Source of the DNA: Henckelia pumila
Lineage: Eukaryota; Streptophyta; Magnoliopsida; Lamiales; Gesneriaceae
Assembly: GCF_033568475.1 (NCBI RefSeq)
Contig: NC_133123.1
Location: forward strand, 139,950,062 to 140,014,061
DNA: 64,000 nt
Reading direction: 5' to 3'
Shown here piece by piece: positions 25,196-38,900 of this stretch. Under the pieces are notes generated by a model. The model saw only the letters and a list, made by a program, of their open reading frames with translations. It was not told the DNA's origin and did not search any database. Made by a program: the position numbers and the translations under genes. Each line of letters begins with the position of its first letter. Position 1 is the first letter of the stretch.

Positions 25196-26640
25196 TGTAG
25201 CGACCCTACCCGGATCCGCTACCTAATCAGAGTTAAGATCATAATTAAACATGCATTAAATAAATCGCTGCGAAAGACTTAAATAAAAACAGACCGGTAG
25301 AATACAACCCGTTAAACAAATTCGATTATACGACCAAATCGAATAAATAGCCTAAAGGCAAAACCTACAGCTAATCCTGTTGTTTTCACTGGTCACTGGC
25401 TACTCCAAGCTCCTGGTGCTCAATCCTGCACCTACACCTGCCCCGTCGAATGAGGTGTCCAGATACACAGAAAAGACTGGACGTGAGCTCTAAGCTCAAT
25501 ATGAAAGCATTGGGTAAAACATACAAATATGATGCATGCAAATGATAGGGTATCCATATCTGGGATAACTGTATACAACTGCTCAGTAATGGCGCCTAGG
25601 ACATGAGTGGTACAACCCGGGGAGCAAACCCTGTGTACACTGCTCATTCCTATAGGATGTGGACTGTGTCCCCAGATGCTAATCACCCATGACCCATCAG
25701 TCACTGGGCACTAGACATCACCCATCCAGACAGGGCTGAGCGGTCCTACATGGCTCATCTCATAAGATGGACAGACACAATATGATATGCACATGCTACA
25801 TAATAATATGACACACAAATGCAACATATAAGCATGTAAAACCTGCTGGCTATCTCAGTCTGTACTTACGTACCATTCTACAGGCAGTTCATAACAGTTC
25901 CGCTCTAGGTTCCAAGCCTATATCAGCTCTACAATGCAATTACCCATGCATCAATAATTAAGCTCTAAAAGCCTTATCTAAACTATTGCATACTCCTAAA
26001 TAATTTAAGGAGACCATAGCTATACCTGCGTCCGTTGTCAGCCCGCTGATGACAATTGCCTCAAAACTTAGGCACATCTTTGCCTCGACGTCGGGATCGC
26101 TATGCCACTTCCGGATTCCCAATAGGATGCCTAGAACTCCCTAGATCTGAGTTAGAAGGCCTAGGAATTGAGAGAGGAAAAGGAGAGGTGCGAGTTGAAA
26201 ATGAAATTTCGGACCTCTATTTATAGGCGAAGTTCGGGCCGTCCGAACTCGACTTCGGATCCTCCGAACTGGTTCGGATCCCCCATTCCTGACTTCGGAG
26301 CCTCCGTTCCTGTTCGGAGCCTCTGATCCTGACTTCGGATCCTCCGAAGTCCCATCAATGATGTCACCCATGACGCATTATCTTCGGAGCCTCCGATCCG
26401 AGTTCGGATCCTCCGAACCCGTTCGGATCCTCCGATCCAGTTCGGAGCCTCCTAACCCTGTTTGGAGCCTCCAAACCATCCGAACTCTCGGAACCTTCCC
26501 GACCATTTTCGAGTGTCCTGAATCCATTTCTGGACTCCGTTAACCCATTTGGAATTTTCTTAATCATGTTTTACTTAATCTAAACATGATTACACGATTA
26601 ATTATTCATTAATCGTTAATTCTAGATACGGGTCACTACA
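25196..26640 (-). mobile_element. Solo gypsy LTR inserted in gag
   Basis: 1445 bp, TGTAGCGACCC...GGGTCACTACA, with a perfect target duplication GAAAC (25191-25195 and 26641-26645). There is no internal region and no second LTR. A minus-strand TATA box, CTATAAATAG near 26217-26228, indicates minus orientation, with the usual TGTAGTGACCCG start of chromovirus LTRs. Just upstream of that TATA, 26230-26480 is packed with TTCGGATCCTCCGAA-like palindromes. Confidence 0.88.
26230..26480. repeat. Array of TTCGGA(T/G)CCTCCGAA-type palindromes in the solo LTR
   Basis: More than ten short units alternate GTTCGGATCC, CTTCGGAGCC and TCCGATCC/TCCGAACC words. Several make complete palindromes such as TTCGGATCCTCCGAA. 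The array sits in U3, directly upstream of the LTR's TATA box. Confidence 0.8.
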
Positions 26641-27577
26641 GAAACTCACATGCTAGGTCTGCAAATATCACTATGGCAGGAGAGTTGGAGATGTTGAAAC
26701 AAAAAATACAAAAGCTGGAGAACACACACCCGTGGGAATCTTCGCGGGTCAAAAGCTTGGGCTGCCCTTTTTCCCCGGAGATCATTGGGGAGCCACTTCC
26801 GATCTATTTCAAGTCTACCAAAATCAAGGAATACGATGGTAGCACCGATCCCGAGGAGCATGTAACCCGGTTTGAAAATGTGGTCATGTTACATTGTTAT
26901 GGTGATCAAATTAAGTGCAAGGTATTTCTGACTACCTTGGTGGACTCTGCTCAAAGGTGGTTCGAAAACTTGGAAGCAGGTAGTATTAAGGCTTTCAAAG
27001 AATTCCGGGAGGTCTTTTTACAACACTTCAGCAGTAGCAAGCGATATATAAAGACCACTCTCAGTCTTTTTGAGATAAAGCGGTCGAACGAGGAATCTCT
27101 AAGAGCTTATATTAAAAAGTTCAATAGAGTGGCCCTGGAAGTATCTGCGTGTGCACCGGAAACCAAAATCACCGCTTTCACGCAGGGACTAAAAGAAGGA
27201 GAATTCTTCCGGTCTTTGGTCAAGAGGGCTCCCCGATACTTTGAGGACCTCTTGGCTCGAGCAGAGAAATACATCAACATGGAAGAAGCCCAACGGCAGA
27301 AGAGGGAGAAAGACAAGAAGGAAGCACACAGGGAGAAAGGAAACCAGAGTAATCCGGGAAGAAAAAGGCCGGATCAACCGGGGAGGCTTGCCACCTATGT
27401 TCCCCACAGGATGACCCGGGACCAAGAGATTCATTCATGTGAGGAGAGTGCCCAGCCGTTGCCTCCAAAAGGCCGGGAAAATATTGCTCGATACATCGGG
27501 TAAACACTCATGACACCAGTGAATGCCGGAGGCTCATATCAGAGCCAGGACAGGCTATACCAGAGGAGGAAAGGCAT

Positions 27578-30010
27578 GTGGAAAAGAAGCAGCGGGGGCA
27601 TCCCTGGGTGCCACGGCTCGACATCGCACGGGCCAATAAGCCCGACCCTCCGAGGACCCGGGAGATAACGCCTCGAAGGCCAGATAAAGAACCCCGAGAG
27701 GGATCTTCTAAAGGGGTGATCAACATGATTTCGGGAGGATCCACTGATGGGGACTCTAATAGGGCTAGAAAGTCCCGGAGTAAGAGAGAAGTCCTGGGAA
27801 TTGGGGCCCGGAGGCTGGACCCTAGCCCAATCATTACATTTGGGCCAGGGGATTTGGAAGGGGTGTGCCTACCTCACAACGATGCTTTACTAATTCGGGC
27901 TCGAGTTGCTAACTATGACGTAAGAAGGGTGTTTGTGGATTCAGGGAGCTCTGTAAATGTCATCTTCCAAGAAGCATTCGAGCAAATGGATTTGCAAGGT
28001 TGTGAGATCCATCCCATGAAAACATCTCTGTATGGGTTCACAGGACATACCGTTCGACCCAAGGGAGAAGTGTGGCTACCAATCACCTTGGGATCGGGTG
28101 ATATAAAGAAGACTGTCATGACCCTCTTTACCATGGTGGAAGCCCCATCTTCCTACAATATCATCCTAGGAAGACCGGCCCTAAACGCTTTTATGGCTGT
28201 CTCCTCTGCATACCACCAGAAGATCAAATTCCCGGTGGGAAATCAAGTGGCCGAGGTAAAGAGAGATCAGCATTCCTCTCGGCGATGTTATGCGGACACC
28301 ATCCGAGTGGACAATAAGAGGGCCCGGGGGGCGGAGAGAAAGGACGATCCCCAGCAGGAGGAGGTATGCACAGTGGAAGAGGTGAAAGAGGAATATGAGG
28401 AGGTGGAGGTAATGCCCGGAAAGCTGGGGAAGATTGCCCGGATGGCTCGGGGTCTGGAGCCTGCTTTGGCTAAGCAATTGAAAACTTGCCTGGCCCAGAA
28501 CGCGGATGTGTTTGCCTGGTCTCCCAAAGAGCTAACGGGAGTCCCGGCTCATCTGGCTGAGCACAAGTTAAATATCCTCCAGGGATCCCGACCTGTCAAG
28601 CAAAAAAAGAGACACTTCGGGGCAGAAAAGGACAAGGTCATTGCCGAACAAGTTCGGGAGCTGCTGGAAGCAGGGCACATCAAGGAGGTACAGTTTCCTA
28701 CTTGGTTGTCTAACGTGGTGCTGGTACCCAAGAGTACAGGGAAATGGAGAATGTGTATGGATTTCCGAGACTTAAACAAAGCCAGCCCCAAGGACTGCTA
28801 TCCCCTGCCCCGGATTGATCAATTGGTGGATTCCACCTCCGATTGTGAGCTGCTTTGCTTTATGGATGCTTACCAGGGCTACCATCAGATTTCCCTAGCT
28901 AGTGAGGACCAGGATAAGTTCAGTTTTGTCACGTCAGGAGGAACATTTTGTTATGTGGTTATGACTTTCGGTTTAAAAAAATGCATGAGCCACCTATCAA
29001 AGGATGATGGATAAAGTCTTCCAAAATCAATTGGGCCGGAATGTGGAGGTATATGTGGACGATATTATGGTAAAGTCCAGGACCCGAGACCCTTTTATTC
29101 CCGACTTAGAAGAAACCTTTGGTACCTTGCGAAGGTATGGGGTGAAGCTCAACCCGGCTAAGTGCGTGTTCGGAGTAAAAAGCGGGAAATTCTTGGGATT
29201 TGTAGTGACCGAGAGAGGAATAGAGGTAAACCCGAAGAAGGTAAAAATCCTGAAGGAGATGTCATCACCCTCCTCCACTAGGGAGGTGCAGCGGTTGATC
29301 GAAAGAATCACTGCCCTATTTCGTTTCATTGCTCGGTCTGCCCATCGAAGTCATCCTTTCTTCCAGATTTTGAGGAAGGCTCAAAGGTTCAGATGGAGTG
29401 AGGAATGTGAACGGGCTTTCCAGGAATTGAAGGAGCATCTGGCAAATCTGCCTATCTTCGTTAAGCCTGAACCAGGGGAGAGGTTATGGGTTTATATTTC
29501 CACGACAGAGTTTGCTGTAAGCACGGTGCTGATAAAGGAAGAGGGAGGAGATCAAAAACCAGTTTATTATGTAAGCCACGCTCTGAAGGGGCCTGAGATC
29601 CGATATAGTGAGATGGAAAAGATGGCCCTGGCCCTCGTCTTGACTGCCCGAAAGCTTCGGCCTTACTTCCTATCTCATCTGGTCACTGTCTTAACTAATA
29701 GCCCCTTGGGCTGGGTGATGACTCATCCGGATGCTTCAGGCCGATTGGTCAAGTGGGCAGTAGAGCTAGGAGAATACGATGTGGAATACAGGCCTCGGGC
29801 AGCTATCAAGGCGCAAGCTTTGTCTGACTTCCTGACCGAGGTCATCGCCTTTGGTCAAGAAGAGGTATGGAGGGTCTTTGTGGATGGGGCTAGCGGTCTG
29901 GAAGGAAGCGGGGTGGGAGTGGTCATCATTTCTCCCACTCAGGAGAAAACCAAAGTTGCTATAAGGTTATCATCTTTTAGATCAAAAAATGAAGCGGAGT
30001 ATGAGGCAGT
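27578..30010 (+). pseudogene. Protease, reverse transcriptase and RNase H of the outer gypsy element
   Basis: In order: a basic linker, an aspartic protease (FVDSGSSVNVIF, IILGRPALNAF), a gypsy reverse transcriptase (WRMCMDFRDLNKA, FMDAYQGYHQI, VYVDDIMVKS), a first RNase H (VYISTTEFAVS onward) and the start of a second, archaeal-type RNase H (VFVDGASGLEGSGVG, NEAEYEAV). YVDDxxVKS and two RNase H domains are Tat-lineage traits. The coding sequence is broken and is cut in the second RNase H by element A at 30016. Fossil. Confidence 0.9.
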
Positions 30011-30015
30011 AATCT

Positions 30016-32352
30016 TGTAAGGCCCGAAAATATGAAATTATTAATTATGGGATTTGAGAATTAAATTCCATATTATGGGCTAATATTTATTTAAGAAGTA
30101 ATGGAAATTATAGATTTAATTTTCGAGCCAAAAATATTTAATGTGAGAATTTACGGATTTTGAGAATTAAATTCCGAGAATTCTTAAATTAAAGAATAAA
30201 TATTCGATTTGAATATTTATGAAATTCAAGATTAAATTCCATGTTTCGGGAATTAAAGAAGATTAGTTTTGAAGATACAACCCGAGCAGGGACTGATTTG
30301 CAAATATCGAAGTTGAAGGGCTAAAATGCAAAAGGCCGGGATTATTTGATTACTCCGAATTTATTTAATTTTAATCCCAGTATATTTAATTTGAGAATAT
30401 TTAGAGTTTCGATTTAAATTATAATATTCTTAAATTATTTTGGATTGAAATTGAATTAAAACGAAGGCCGAAAACTGAATTGCAATTAATGAAGACTTGA
30501 GGAACTAAATTGCAATTATAAAATACATATCCGATTTTAACTTAGATTATCAGCATATGCACGTGTATAAATCAGATTTCCTTCAGAAAAGTTGAAGTTA
30601 GAACAGAGAGCCGAGACATCTTCAATTTCTTTGAAATTTTGATTTTCAAAACGCCGTATCTTTTGATCCCGTCGTCCGATTTTGATTCCGAAAAGTGTTC
30701 TGGAATCCTTGAAATGAGGCCTTCGATTTGATGTAAGTATTTAATCATCTCGGCATGTTTTGAAGAACGAAATTTGGTAGAGATCAGTACTTTGTTATAT
30801 GATTATGTTCTTGACGTGTTGTATCGTTTATTTTCGAAACCGGATCGAATATGGATTAAGGAATGAACTTGTTATGATGTCCAGCTTGTATTTGATATAC
30901 TTAGCTGCTGTTATGAGGATTAGAATTATGTATTAATGATTTGGAATGGACGTATGAATTGTATTGAAGTTAAATAAGTTAGATTCGAATTTGATATTTC
31001 GTCGGTTACCGATTTTCAGTCGCTACGCCGTCGATTCGTGTTTTTGGATCGTTTTGATAGCCTATGACTGATATAAGACATTGTTTGAAATGTTATAGAT
31101 GATATAGCATTTTTATTTCTCAGTTTTAGATGAGTTTCGAAGGCTAACGACTCACGTCTCCGAGTTGTACCGAATAAGAAGAAGTTGAAGTTTGAAATAA
31201 TTTTGAATGAAGTTAGATTGATGATTTTGAACTGAATTTGGAATGATTGAATAGAATGAAGATTGATATGAATGTTTTGATGCTATGTTTCAGATTTGGA
31301 GCGTTCAAAACAAAAAAAAATACAAAGGTATAATAACGATATCGAGAGTCAGGAAGTTTGAAACTCAAGATCGATTCTTCTTGAGTTCTTCCGCCAAAAT
31401 CACATACGTATTTATTGCTTTGTTTTGATTTTGATGTTGTCGATCCATCCCAGGTAGTGGATTTTTGATTTTGAGTCGATATGAATTTGATACGATGATG
31501 ATATGAATTGATTCTATGCCAAGGTCGGAGGGTGACCTTATTTTCTAGCCCGAGAATGGCTACGATAGATGGATATCCATGTCAAGATCGGATACGAATC
31601 TTGATGGCAACGAAGAAGTATGAATCAATTCCTGATCGATCGATTGAAGCGTTAATTACTCTATTTGTTGAATCGAGTGAAATAGAGTCGATATGATTTA
31701 TTTAACGCTTTTGATATGTTGCTTATACTGAGAATGATTTCTCACCGGAGTTTATCCGGCTGTTGTTTTGTTTTGTATGTGTGCATGGCAATAGGTGGGG
31801 CAGGAGCTAGTCTGAGACGACATTGATAGCTCGGGAGAGAGATGTAGCAAGTGTGGACTCGGGTTTAGCGGAATTTGTGGTCCTAAGATGTTGTCAAGCA
31901 TGTTAGAAACTATACTAATTGATCATGTTTGAAGAATACTAGTTAAATCTCTTGTCTTGTATAGTTCTTTAATGTTTTAATTTATGAGATGAATGTATTA
32001 ACTTTGGACTCATGTATGCTAGTTCATAGATATTTCCATGTTCTAAACTTTATTGAAGTGTTTAGAATTAATTTTGACAGTACCAGATCAAGAGCAGATT
32101 TTTATTTTTCGAACAGAGTTGCACAGGATCGATCCTGTGAATTGGTAGGATCGATCCTGACACAATGGGATTCTGGACAGAAACTTGGATTAAGGTCCAG
32201 GATCGATCCTGGGAGTTCACAGGATCGATACTGACCAAGATTTAAAAAAAAAAAAATTTCTGCTCTTGGTTTATTACTTCTAATTGTTTGATTAATTGTT
32301 TAATTAATCATTAGTTGCCCTAAGACGATATTAGCAACCCGAGGTCCCCACA
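30016..32352 (+). repeat. 5' LTR of element A
   Basis: 2337 bp, matched along its length by 51750-54013. TATA-like GTATAAATC is at about 30564-30572. Four AGGATCGAT(C/A)CT palindromes lie at 32125-32232, followed by an A-tract and TTTCTGCTCTTGG. A 62-codon frame (31508-31696) occurs in both LTRs but has no recognisable motif. Confidence 0.9.
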
Positions 32353-32357
32353 ACAGG

Positions 32358-32369
32358 TGGTATCAGAGC
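32358..32369 (+). other. Primer-binding site of element A
   Basis: TGGTATCAGAGC, complementary to the 3' end of initiator Met-tRNA, lies five bases after the LTR end. Confidence 0.85.
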
Positions 32370-33857
32370 GTAAGTTTCTTGGACTGAGATAGAAGCTGAG
32401 CGGGGTAGATTGAGTCACATGCATCTATATTATTGCATGATTATGCATTACTCGATTTGATGATTCGATGATTTGATGAATTGCATGTGAGCATGATTTA
32501 CTTTTGAAATGAAACTACTTGATTTATGATTTGTAAATAATTTCCGAATTTCTTACTGATGTTGTTATAAGATTTTTCCTGGGTGATGTATGCACCCAGA
32601 ATCGAAGAGAACAGTGTTCTTTGGGTGATGTAAGCACCCCAGACTAAACAGAATGGTATGGTCAGTCTGAACAAAAACTGTATGGCTCAACTGAACGAAG
32701 TATTTCCAATTGAACATATCAGAATATCAGCGAATGAATAGATATTATTGTAGGTAGAAGTTGGCCTGAAGAACTTGACCAGTCGTTCAAATACCTGAAA
32801 GATACAGATGAATGACGTATCAGATTGATTGTCTACCAACTTCAAGACCTAGCAACCAGTTGATAGAATTTGATGAAGAAATTCTGACAGAATTGAGGTA
32901 TATTTATTTGTTGGTAAGTGCTCAGAACAGATTGTGATTAACAATTCTTTGCCACAACAAATAAAAATGATGAGAAAAAGAAGAATATACCAATCAGAAT
33001 TAGAACAATTTGCAGACTGAAGAATATATTCCTAGATTTTCAAGCCTACTACTACGATTCTATGAATTGTAGATGATAATAATGAAGCTCAAGATTGAGT
33101 GTTTATTAATGGCTTGAATTCGAAGAGTATGTCTGACTAATGTTGACGACTGAAATATTTTATGCAAGACATTGACAGAGCAAAGAAAACTGAAATTGAA
33201 TGATGCAGCAGAAGGAATGAAATTGTAAAGATGCTACAGTGTGTGAGATAAACACAACTTTAGTTACAATTTTTATTCCAGAGCAGATACGAAATAAACG
33301 ATACGAAAGTAATTCTCTAACTCTAGCGAACCGAGACAGATTAGTCTAGTTCTGAATACAGAAGAGGTTAGAGATTATTGCACTCATTGTGGAGGAAGAT
33401 ATTCTAGCAATCAGTGTAAAGATATTTGAGGCAGATGTGCTAGAATCTGTTCGAAGGAAACATAGATTCTAAGAATATTCAAAATGAAAAATAGTTCCAG
33501 AAGTATACAGAGGATCAAAATGAAATTGCATCTGAGAATGAAATTTCAGGTAACAGATTTATTTTGTTTTGACCTGTTTATTATTGGTGCAATAGATACA
33601 TGATAGCTGAAAGCTTATTATATGATTACCTCTGTATCAGAAAAAAGACTTTGTGAATGAACTGAAGAATGGAACTATTGCTTCGATGAACTGAAACTGA
33701 ACATGATTTTGTTCATATTAAAATATCTGTTTATGTTGCATGATAGATGATGATGCAATAATCGAATACAGATTAGCAGAAGAATTGATGATAAAAAGCG
33801 ATAAAATTAGATCAGCAAGAACATAATGTGCATATGAATAATATGATATAGAATCTC
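32370..33857 (+). pseudogene. Decayed gag-side internal region of element A
   Basis: No long frame. Around 33380-33450 a faint CxHCGGRYSSNQC zinc-knuckle-like trace remains, in the position where elements B and C have their gag zinc knuckle (CGGRHS/CGGRHA). This shows a coding ancestry now largely erased. Ends at the ATCTC target site of element B. Confidence 0.55.
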
Positions 33858-35879
33858 TGTGAGACCTCGGTTCTAAACAATAATTAAAGGAGTAATTCAA
33901 TAAGTAAGCAATTAAAAGCCAAGAGCATTTTTTTTTATTTACAGGGGGGCGCGCGGGCGCGCCGCTTGAGGCGCGGGCGCGCATGGCGTCCTGCCCAAGC
34001 CCTCGCGCTGGCGCGCCTGAAGCTCTGCCCAAAACTTCCGAAATGTAGTGCGGGACGCGTGGGCGCGCCACCCGAGGCGTGGGCGCACATGGCCTGCTGA
34101 ATTGGCTCAAAACAAGCCTCCAAAAGTGCAATAACATAACCAAAAGAACTCTAACATGATCCAACTAATATATATCCAACAACATAGCATTTAAATACAT
34201 AAAAGTGAAGAACACGCATCGATGCTAGCTATTACAAGCCGAATACAGAATACAAGAGTTCTAACCACAAGCAAGACCACTTCCAATCCAAGTTCAAGTT
34301 CTTAACATGCTTCAAAACATAAACTAGATTGTCATGCTAACAAGACTTCTAAACCGAGTCTCACTTATACATCATTCCCTCAAAGCTAACCATGCCTCTT
34401 CTGACTTGATCCTGCCCCACCTGTTGCCAAGTACACATACAAAACAAAGCAACAGCCGGATAACCGGTGAGAATGATAATCCCAGTAAAAGCAACATACA
34501 AGTAATACAACAACAAACATGCTTTCAAAACAACAACGAAATCAATAACAACGTAATGAAATGCATGTCTTAAAACCGGGATATCAAATCTGATAAACGA
34601 GGGATTTCTGCTGTGCTTTTGGGATTTCGAGGATGAGATCATGTAACCACTCACCGACTCTCCCAATCGAGGTGGTGCCACGTATCCCACTCCTCTAGAC
34701 TTTGAGCAACTATAATGAGTATGCTAGCACTAGGCGAAATGACTACGACCTAGGCCACTCAATTATAGTTCCCAAACGTCTAAACAAAAAGGGTTATTCT
34801 GCCCGCTGAAATCAAAGTTGGCTCAAGATGAATGCATAACAGAATATAAAACATAGCTATATAATAAAAGCTCAAGCAATTCAACAAGACACAAGTTCCT
34901 CATTCTAGAACAAGTGTAGATGCAAGTATGTGCTTTTAAGGAAAACTCAAGAACCAACTGTCCCGAGTATGCTATCCCGCTATCGATGACTGCTTTTACC
35001 TTTCAAGGCAGTAGTTCCAACTTCTGGGAAGCTACAATAAAATATTGTATCAAAGTCTAACCAATCTAAACAACAACAAGGCTCAAGGTAATTATCTATA
35101 CCGTTCTTCGTCCAAATCTCTGAAACGAACAAATGCTATTAACCCTGGGCTTGACAAACTCCAAACAAATCTGTTCAGATATAAATCAAAGATCAATAAC
35201 CATGATCAACTTACAAGCCAAGTTCAACAACTCAAAAATGGTTCGAAATCCCAAAACTCAAATCGACGGCATAACGACTAAAAACTGAACAAACCGGAAA
35301 CGCAGACAGCAGTTCAATACCGATATAATCTTATAACAATGCTAATACAACAACAACAAGGCAATCCCAACAAATCTCAAAACTCAAACTTTCGAAAATG
35401 GCTTCCAAAATCATAACAAATCCGAACGTCGCTCTATTTCAAAACTGACAGATAATAATGATCAGAACTCTGTAGAGAACGACATACTCGAATCTAGAAC
35501 GATTCTAACAACATCCAAAAACTAGAATGTATCCGATCGTAGAAAAACTTACGATATAACAGAGCTCTCGTTGCAGTGATCGCTAATCTGCCTTCAGAAA
35601 TAATTTCCAACGGCCGGATCGAGCTTCGGACTGAAATCAGAAAGCTTGGAAGCTCAATGAATCGGCTTCAATGGAGGGAGGCGATGCAATGGAGGTGATG
35701 GAGAAGAGAATGGGTCCAAAAGCCTTATAAATATCTATAAAAATCGATAATTGCGTTTTAGTCCCTGAAAAATCCAATTTTCGCAAAAAGGACCCTGATC
35801 AAAATCAAGTTGGCTCGTGAACTCTGTAATCTCTGATTAACTCAAATAAACTCATTTAAGATAAAAACGGGGCGTTACA
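33858..35879 (-). repeat. 3' LTR of element B
   Basis: 2022 bp. Minus-strand TATA-like TTTATAAGG near 35733-35741. A GC-rich palindromic array (GGCGCGC words) at 33944-34090 is longer than in the other LTR and accounts for most of the length difference. The 79-codon frame at 34334 recurs at 41192 because the LTRs are copies. Confidence 0.9.
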
Positions 35880-35977
35880 ATTCTCCCCCACTAAGAAGAG
35901 ATTTCGTCCTCGAAATCAACAAGAATCACAACTCATAAGATAGAATAAAGAACTAAAGACAGTAAGAAGAACTCACG

Positions 35978-38900
35978 TCATCCGAATAACTCTGGAAAAC
36001 GCTGTCTCATGTCAGACTCTGTCTCCCAAGTCGCTTCCTCGACGCCGTGACGTCTCCACTGCACTTTCACCAACGGAATCGACTTGGTCCTGAGTTGTTT
36101 CTCCTTCCGATCAAGGATCTGAATCGGTCGCTTTAAGTAGCTCAGAGTCTCGTCTAACTCGGCTTCGTCAGGCTGAAGGATATGAGAAGGATCTGGATGA
36201 TACTTTCGCAGCATAGAGACGTGAAAAACGTCGTGAATACCAGATAAAGACGGAGGAAGTGCAAGTCTGTAGGCAAGATCGCCTATCTTCTCGAGAATCT
36301 CGTACGGCCCAATGAATCTCAGAGATAATTTCCCTCTCTTACCGAATCTGACAGTGCCTCTGAACGAAGAAATCTTCAGAAAGACTCGGTCTCCCTGATC
36401 AAAACTCAGAGGTCTACGCCTGACATTCGCATACTTCGCCTGTCTATCTTGAGCTGACTTCATTCTGGTCTGAATGATCTTAACCTGCTCTGCCATATCT
36501 CTAAGCATATCCGGTCCCAAATCTGGTGACTCGGACAAGTCATCCCAAAACAACGGATATCGGCATTTCTTACCGTACAATGCCTCAAAAGGCGCCATAC
36601 CGATACTCGCTTGGAAGCTGTTGTTGTAAGAAAACTCGACAAGAGGCAAAGAATCCTGCCAACTAGTGCCAAAGTCTAGCACTACCGCTCGCAGCATATC
36701 CTCTAACGTCTGGATAGTCCGCTCTGACTGTCCATCGGTCTGAGGATGATAAGCTGTACTCAGATACAATCGAGTACCAAGTGCCTCCTGAAGACTGTGC
36801 CAGAAGTGCGAAGTGAATCTAGGGTCTCTATCTGAAACGATCGACTTCGGCACCCCATGCAATCTCACAACATTGCTAACATACAATTCAGCCATCTGAT
36901 CATGAAGATACGTCATCCTGTACGGAATAAAATAAGCAGACTTCGTTAATCGGTCGATCACTACCCAAATAGCATCGCATCCTCGAACGGATCGTGGTAG
37001 CTTCGTGACAAAATCCATAGAAATGTGATCCCATTTCCATTCAGGAACAGATATACTGTGCAACAGACCTCCTGGTCGCTTTCGTTCTGCTTTCACTTGC
37101 TGACAATTCAAACACCGAGATACAAACCTCGCAATGTCGCTCTTCATTTTCTTCCACCAGAACTGGTTCTTCAGATCGTTGTACATCTTACGACCTCCAG
37201 GATGAATACTAAACCGACTGCAATGAGCCTCTCGGAGAATACGCTGTCTCAACTCCGAAATATCAGGCACAACAATACGGTTATTCACGAACAAAACATC
37301 ATCTCTAACCTGGAATTCAGACTGATGACCCGATCTGACTTTCTCTACTGAAATCTGGATGCTCGGCTCAGACTTCTGTGCTTCTCTGATTGCGACAAAC
37401 AACTCTGGCTCGGCTTGAATAGCAAACACTGTGATAGTCTCCCTATCTGTTTCAAACTCTAAACCAGAAGTGCAACAATCATCGATCAACTGAGAAACAC
37501 CGATAGTAGAAAGAGATAAAGAACAAAGCTTTCGGCTCAAGGCATCTGCAACTGCATTTGACTTTCCCGGATAATACTTGATTTCATAGTCGAAATCCTT
37601 CAACAGATCTAACCATCTTCTCTGTCTCATATTCAGCTCTGCCTGTGAAAACAAGTACTTAAGACTCTTATGATCAGAAAATATCTCGAAAGACTCACCA
37701 TAAAGATAGTGACGCCAGATCTTCAAAGCAAATACAATCGCAGCTAGTTCAAGGTCATGAACCGGATAACGAGTCTCGTGCGATTTCAGCTGCCTCGACA
37801 CATACGCTATCACATGCTTATGTTGCATAAGAACACAACCCAAGCCTCGGTTAGAAGTATCACAATAGACTGTGAAACCTCCAGTACCCTTCGGAATAGA
37901 AAGAATTGGAGCACTGGTCAGTATCCTCTTCATATCAACAAAGCTAGCCTCACAATTTGGAGTCCAAACAAAAGGCGCATTCTTCTGAGTCAGCTGGGTA
38001 ATAGGCTTGGCAATAGACGAGAAACCCTCGATGAAACGACGGTAATAACCAGCTAGTCCCATGAAGCTTTGGATCTCAGGTACTGATGTAGGTCTAGGAC
38101 AATTCATAATCGCTTCAATCTTGCTGGGATCGACAGAAATCCCATCTTCAGAAATAATATGACCGAGAAAGACAACTCGATCTAACCAGAATTCGCATTT
38201 CGACAGCTTGGCAAACAACTGCTCAACTCGCAAAATCTGCAATACGGTCCTCAAGTGCTCTGCATGGTCAGTACGGTTCTTCGAGTAGATAAGAATATCA
38301 TCGATAAAGATAACGCTGAAAGATACGGTTCATCAAACCCATAAAAACCGCTGGGGCGTTAGTCAAACCGAACGGCATGGCTATAAACTCAAAATTACCA
38401 TACCTCGTTCTGAATGCGGTCTTAGGAACGTCTTCCTCTCGCACTCTCAACTGGTGATAACCTGACCTCAGATCAATCTTAGAGTAGACAGAAGAACCCT
38501 GCAGTTGATCAAAAAGGTCATATATTCGGTAAAGGATACCTGTTCTTAACTGTAGCCTGATTCAACTGACGGTAGTCGATAAAAAGCCGCATAGAACCAT
38601 CCTTCTTCCGAACAAAAAGCACAGGAGCACCCCAAGGCGATACACTAGGTCTGATGTATCCCTTGGCAATCAAATCCTCAAGCTGCTCCTTCAACTCTCT
38701 CAATTCAATAAGTGTCATACGATAAGGAGCTTTTGAAATAGGTTGAGTACCTGGCACTAAGTCAATACCGAATTCAACCTCTCGAATGGGTGGCAATCCA
38801 GGAACATATTCCGAAAACACATCCGCAAATTCTCTAACCACCTGTAAATCTACCAAAGCTGGGCTAGATTTCAGTACATCAACTGCATACACCAAAAATC

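Larger units (their letters stand above)
24965..27501 (+). pseudogene. gag region of the outer gypsy element, interrupted by a solo LTR
   Basis: The left piece (24965-25195) encodes a charged N-terminal segment. The right piece (26646-27501) encodes a Tat-type retrotransposon gag domain with KIKEYDGSTDPEEHV, AQRWFENLEAGSI and EESLRAYIKKFN, followed by a Lys-rich tail. The family's product is the capsid protein. The piece between is a solo LTR (25196-26640). Fossil. Confidence 0.85.

Noticed and set aside
31508-31696. 62-codon frame kept in both LTRs of element A (also 53242-53430)
   Set aside because: LTR copies descend from one template, so conservation between them is no evidence of coding; no motif seen.
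34334-34573. 79-codon frame repeated at 41192-41431
   Set aside because: The two places are the LTR pair of element B; duplication explains the match.
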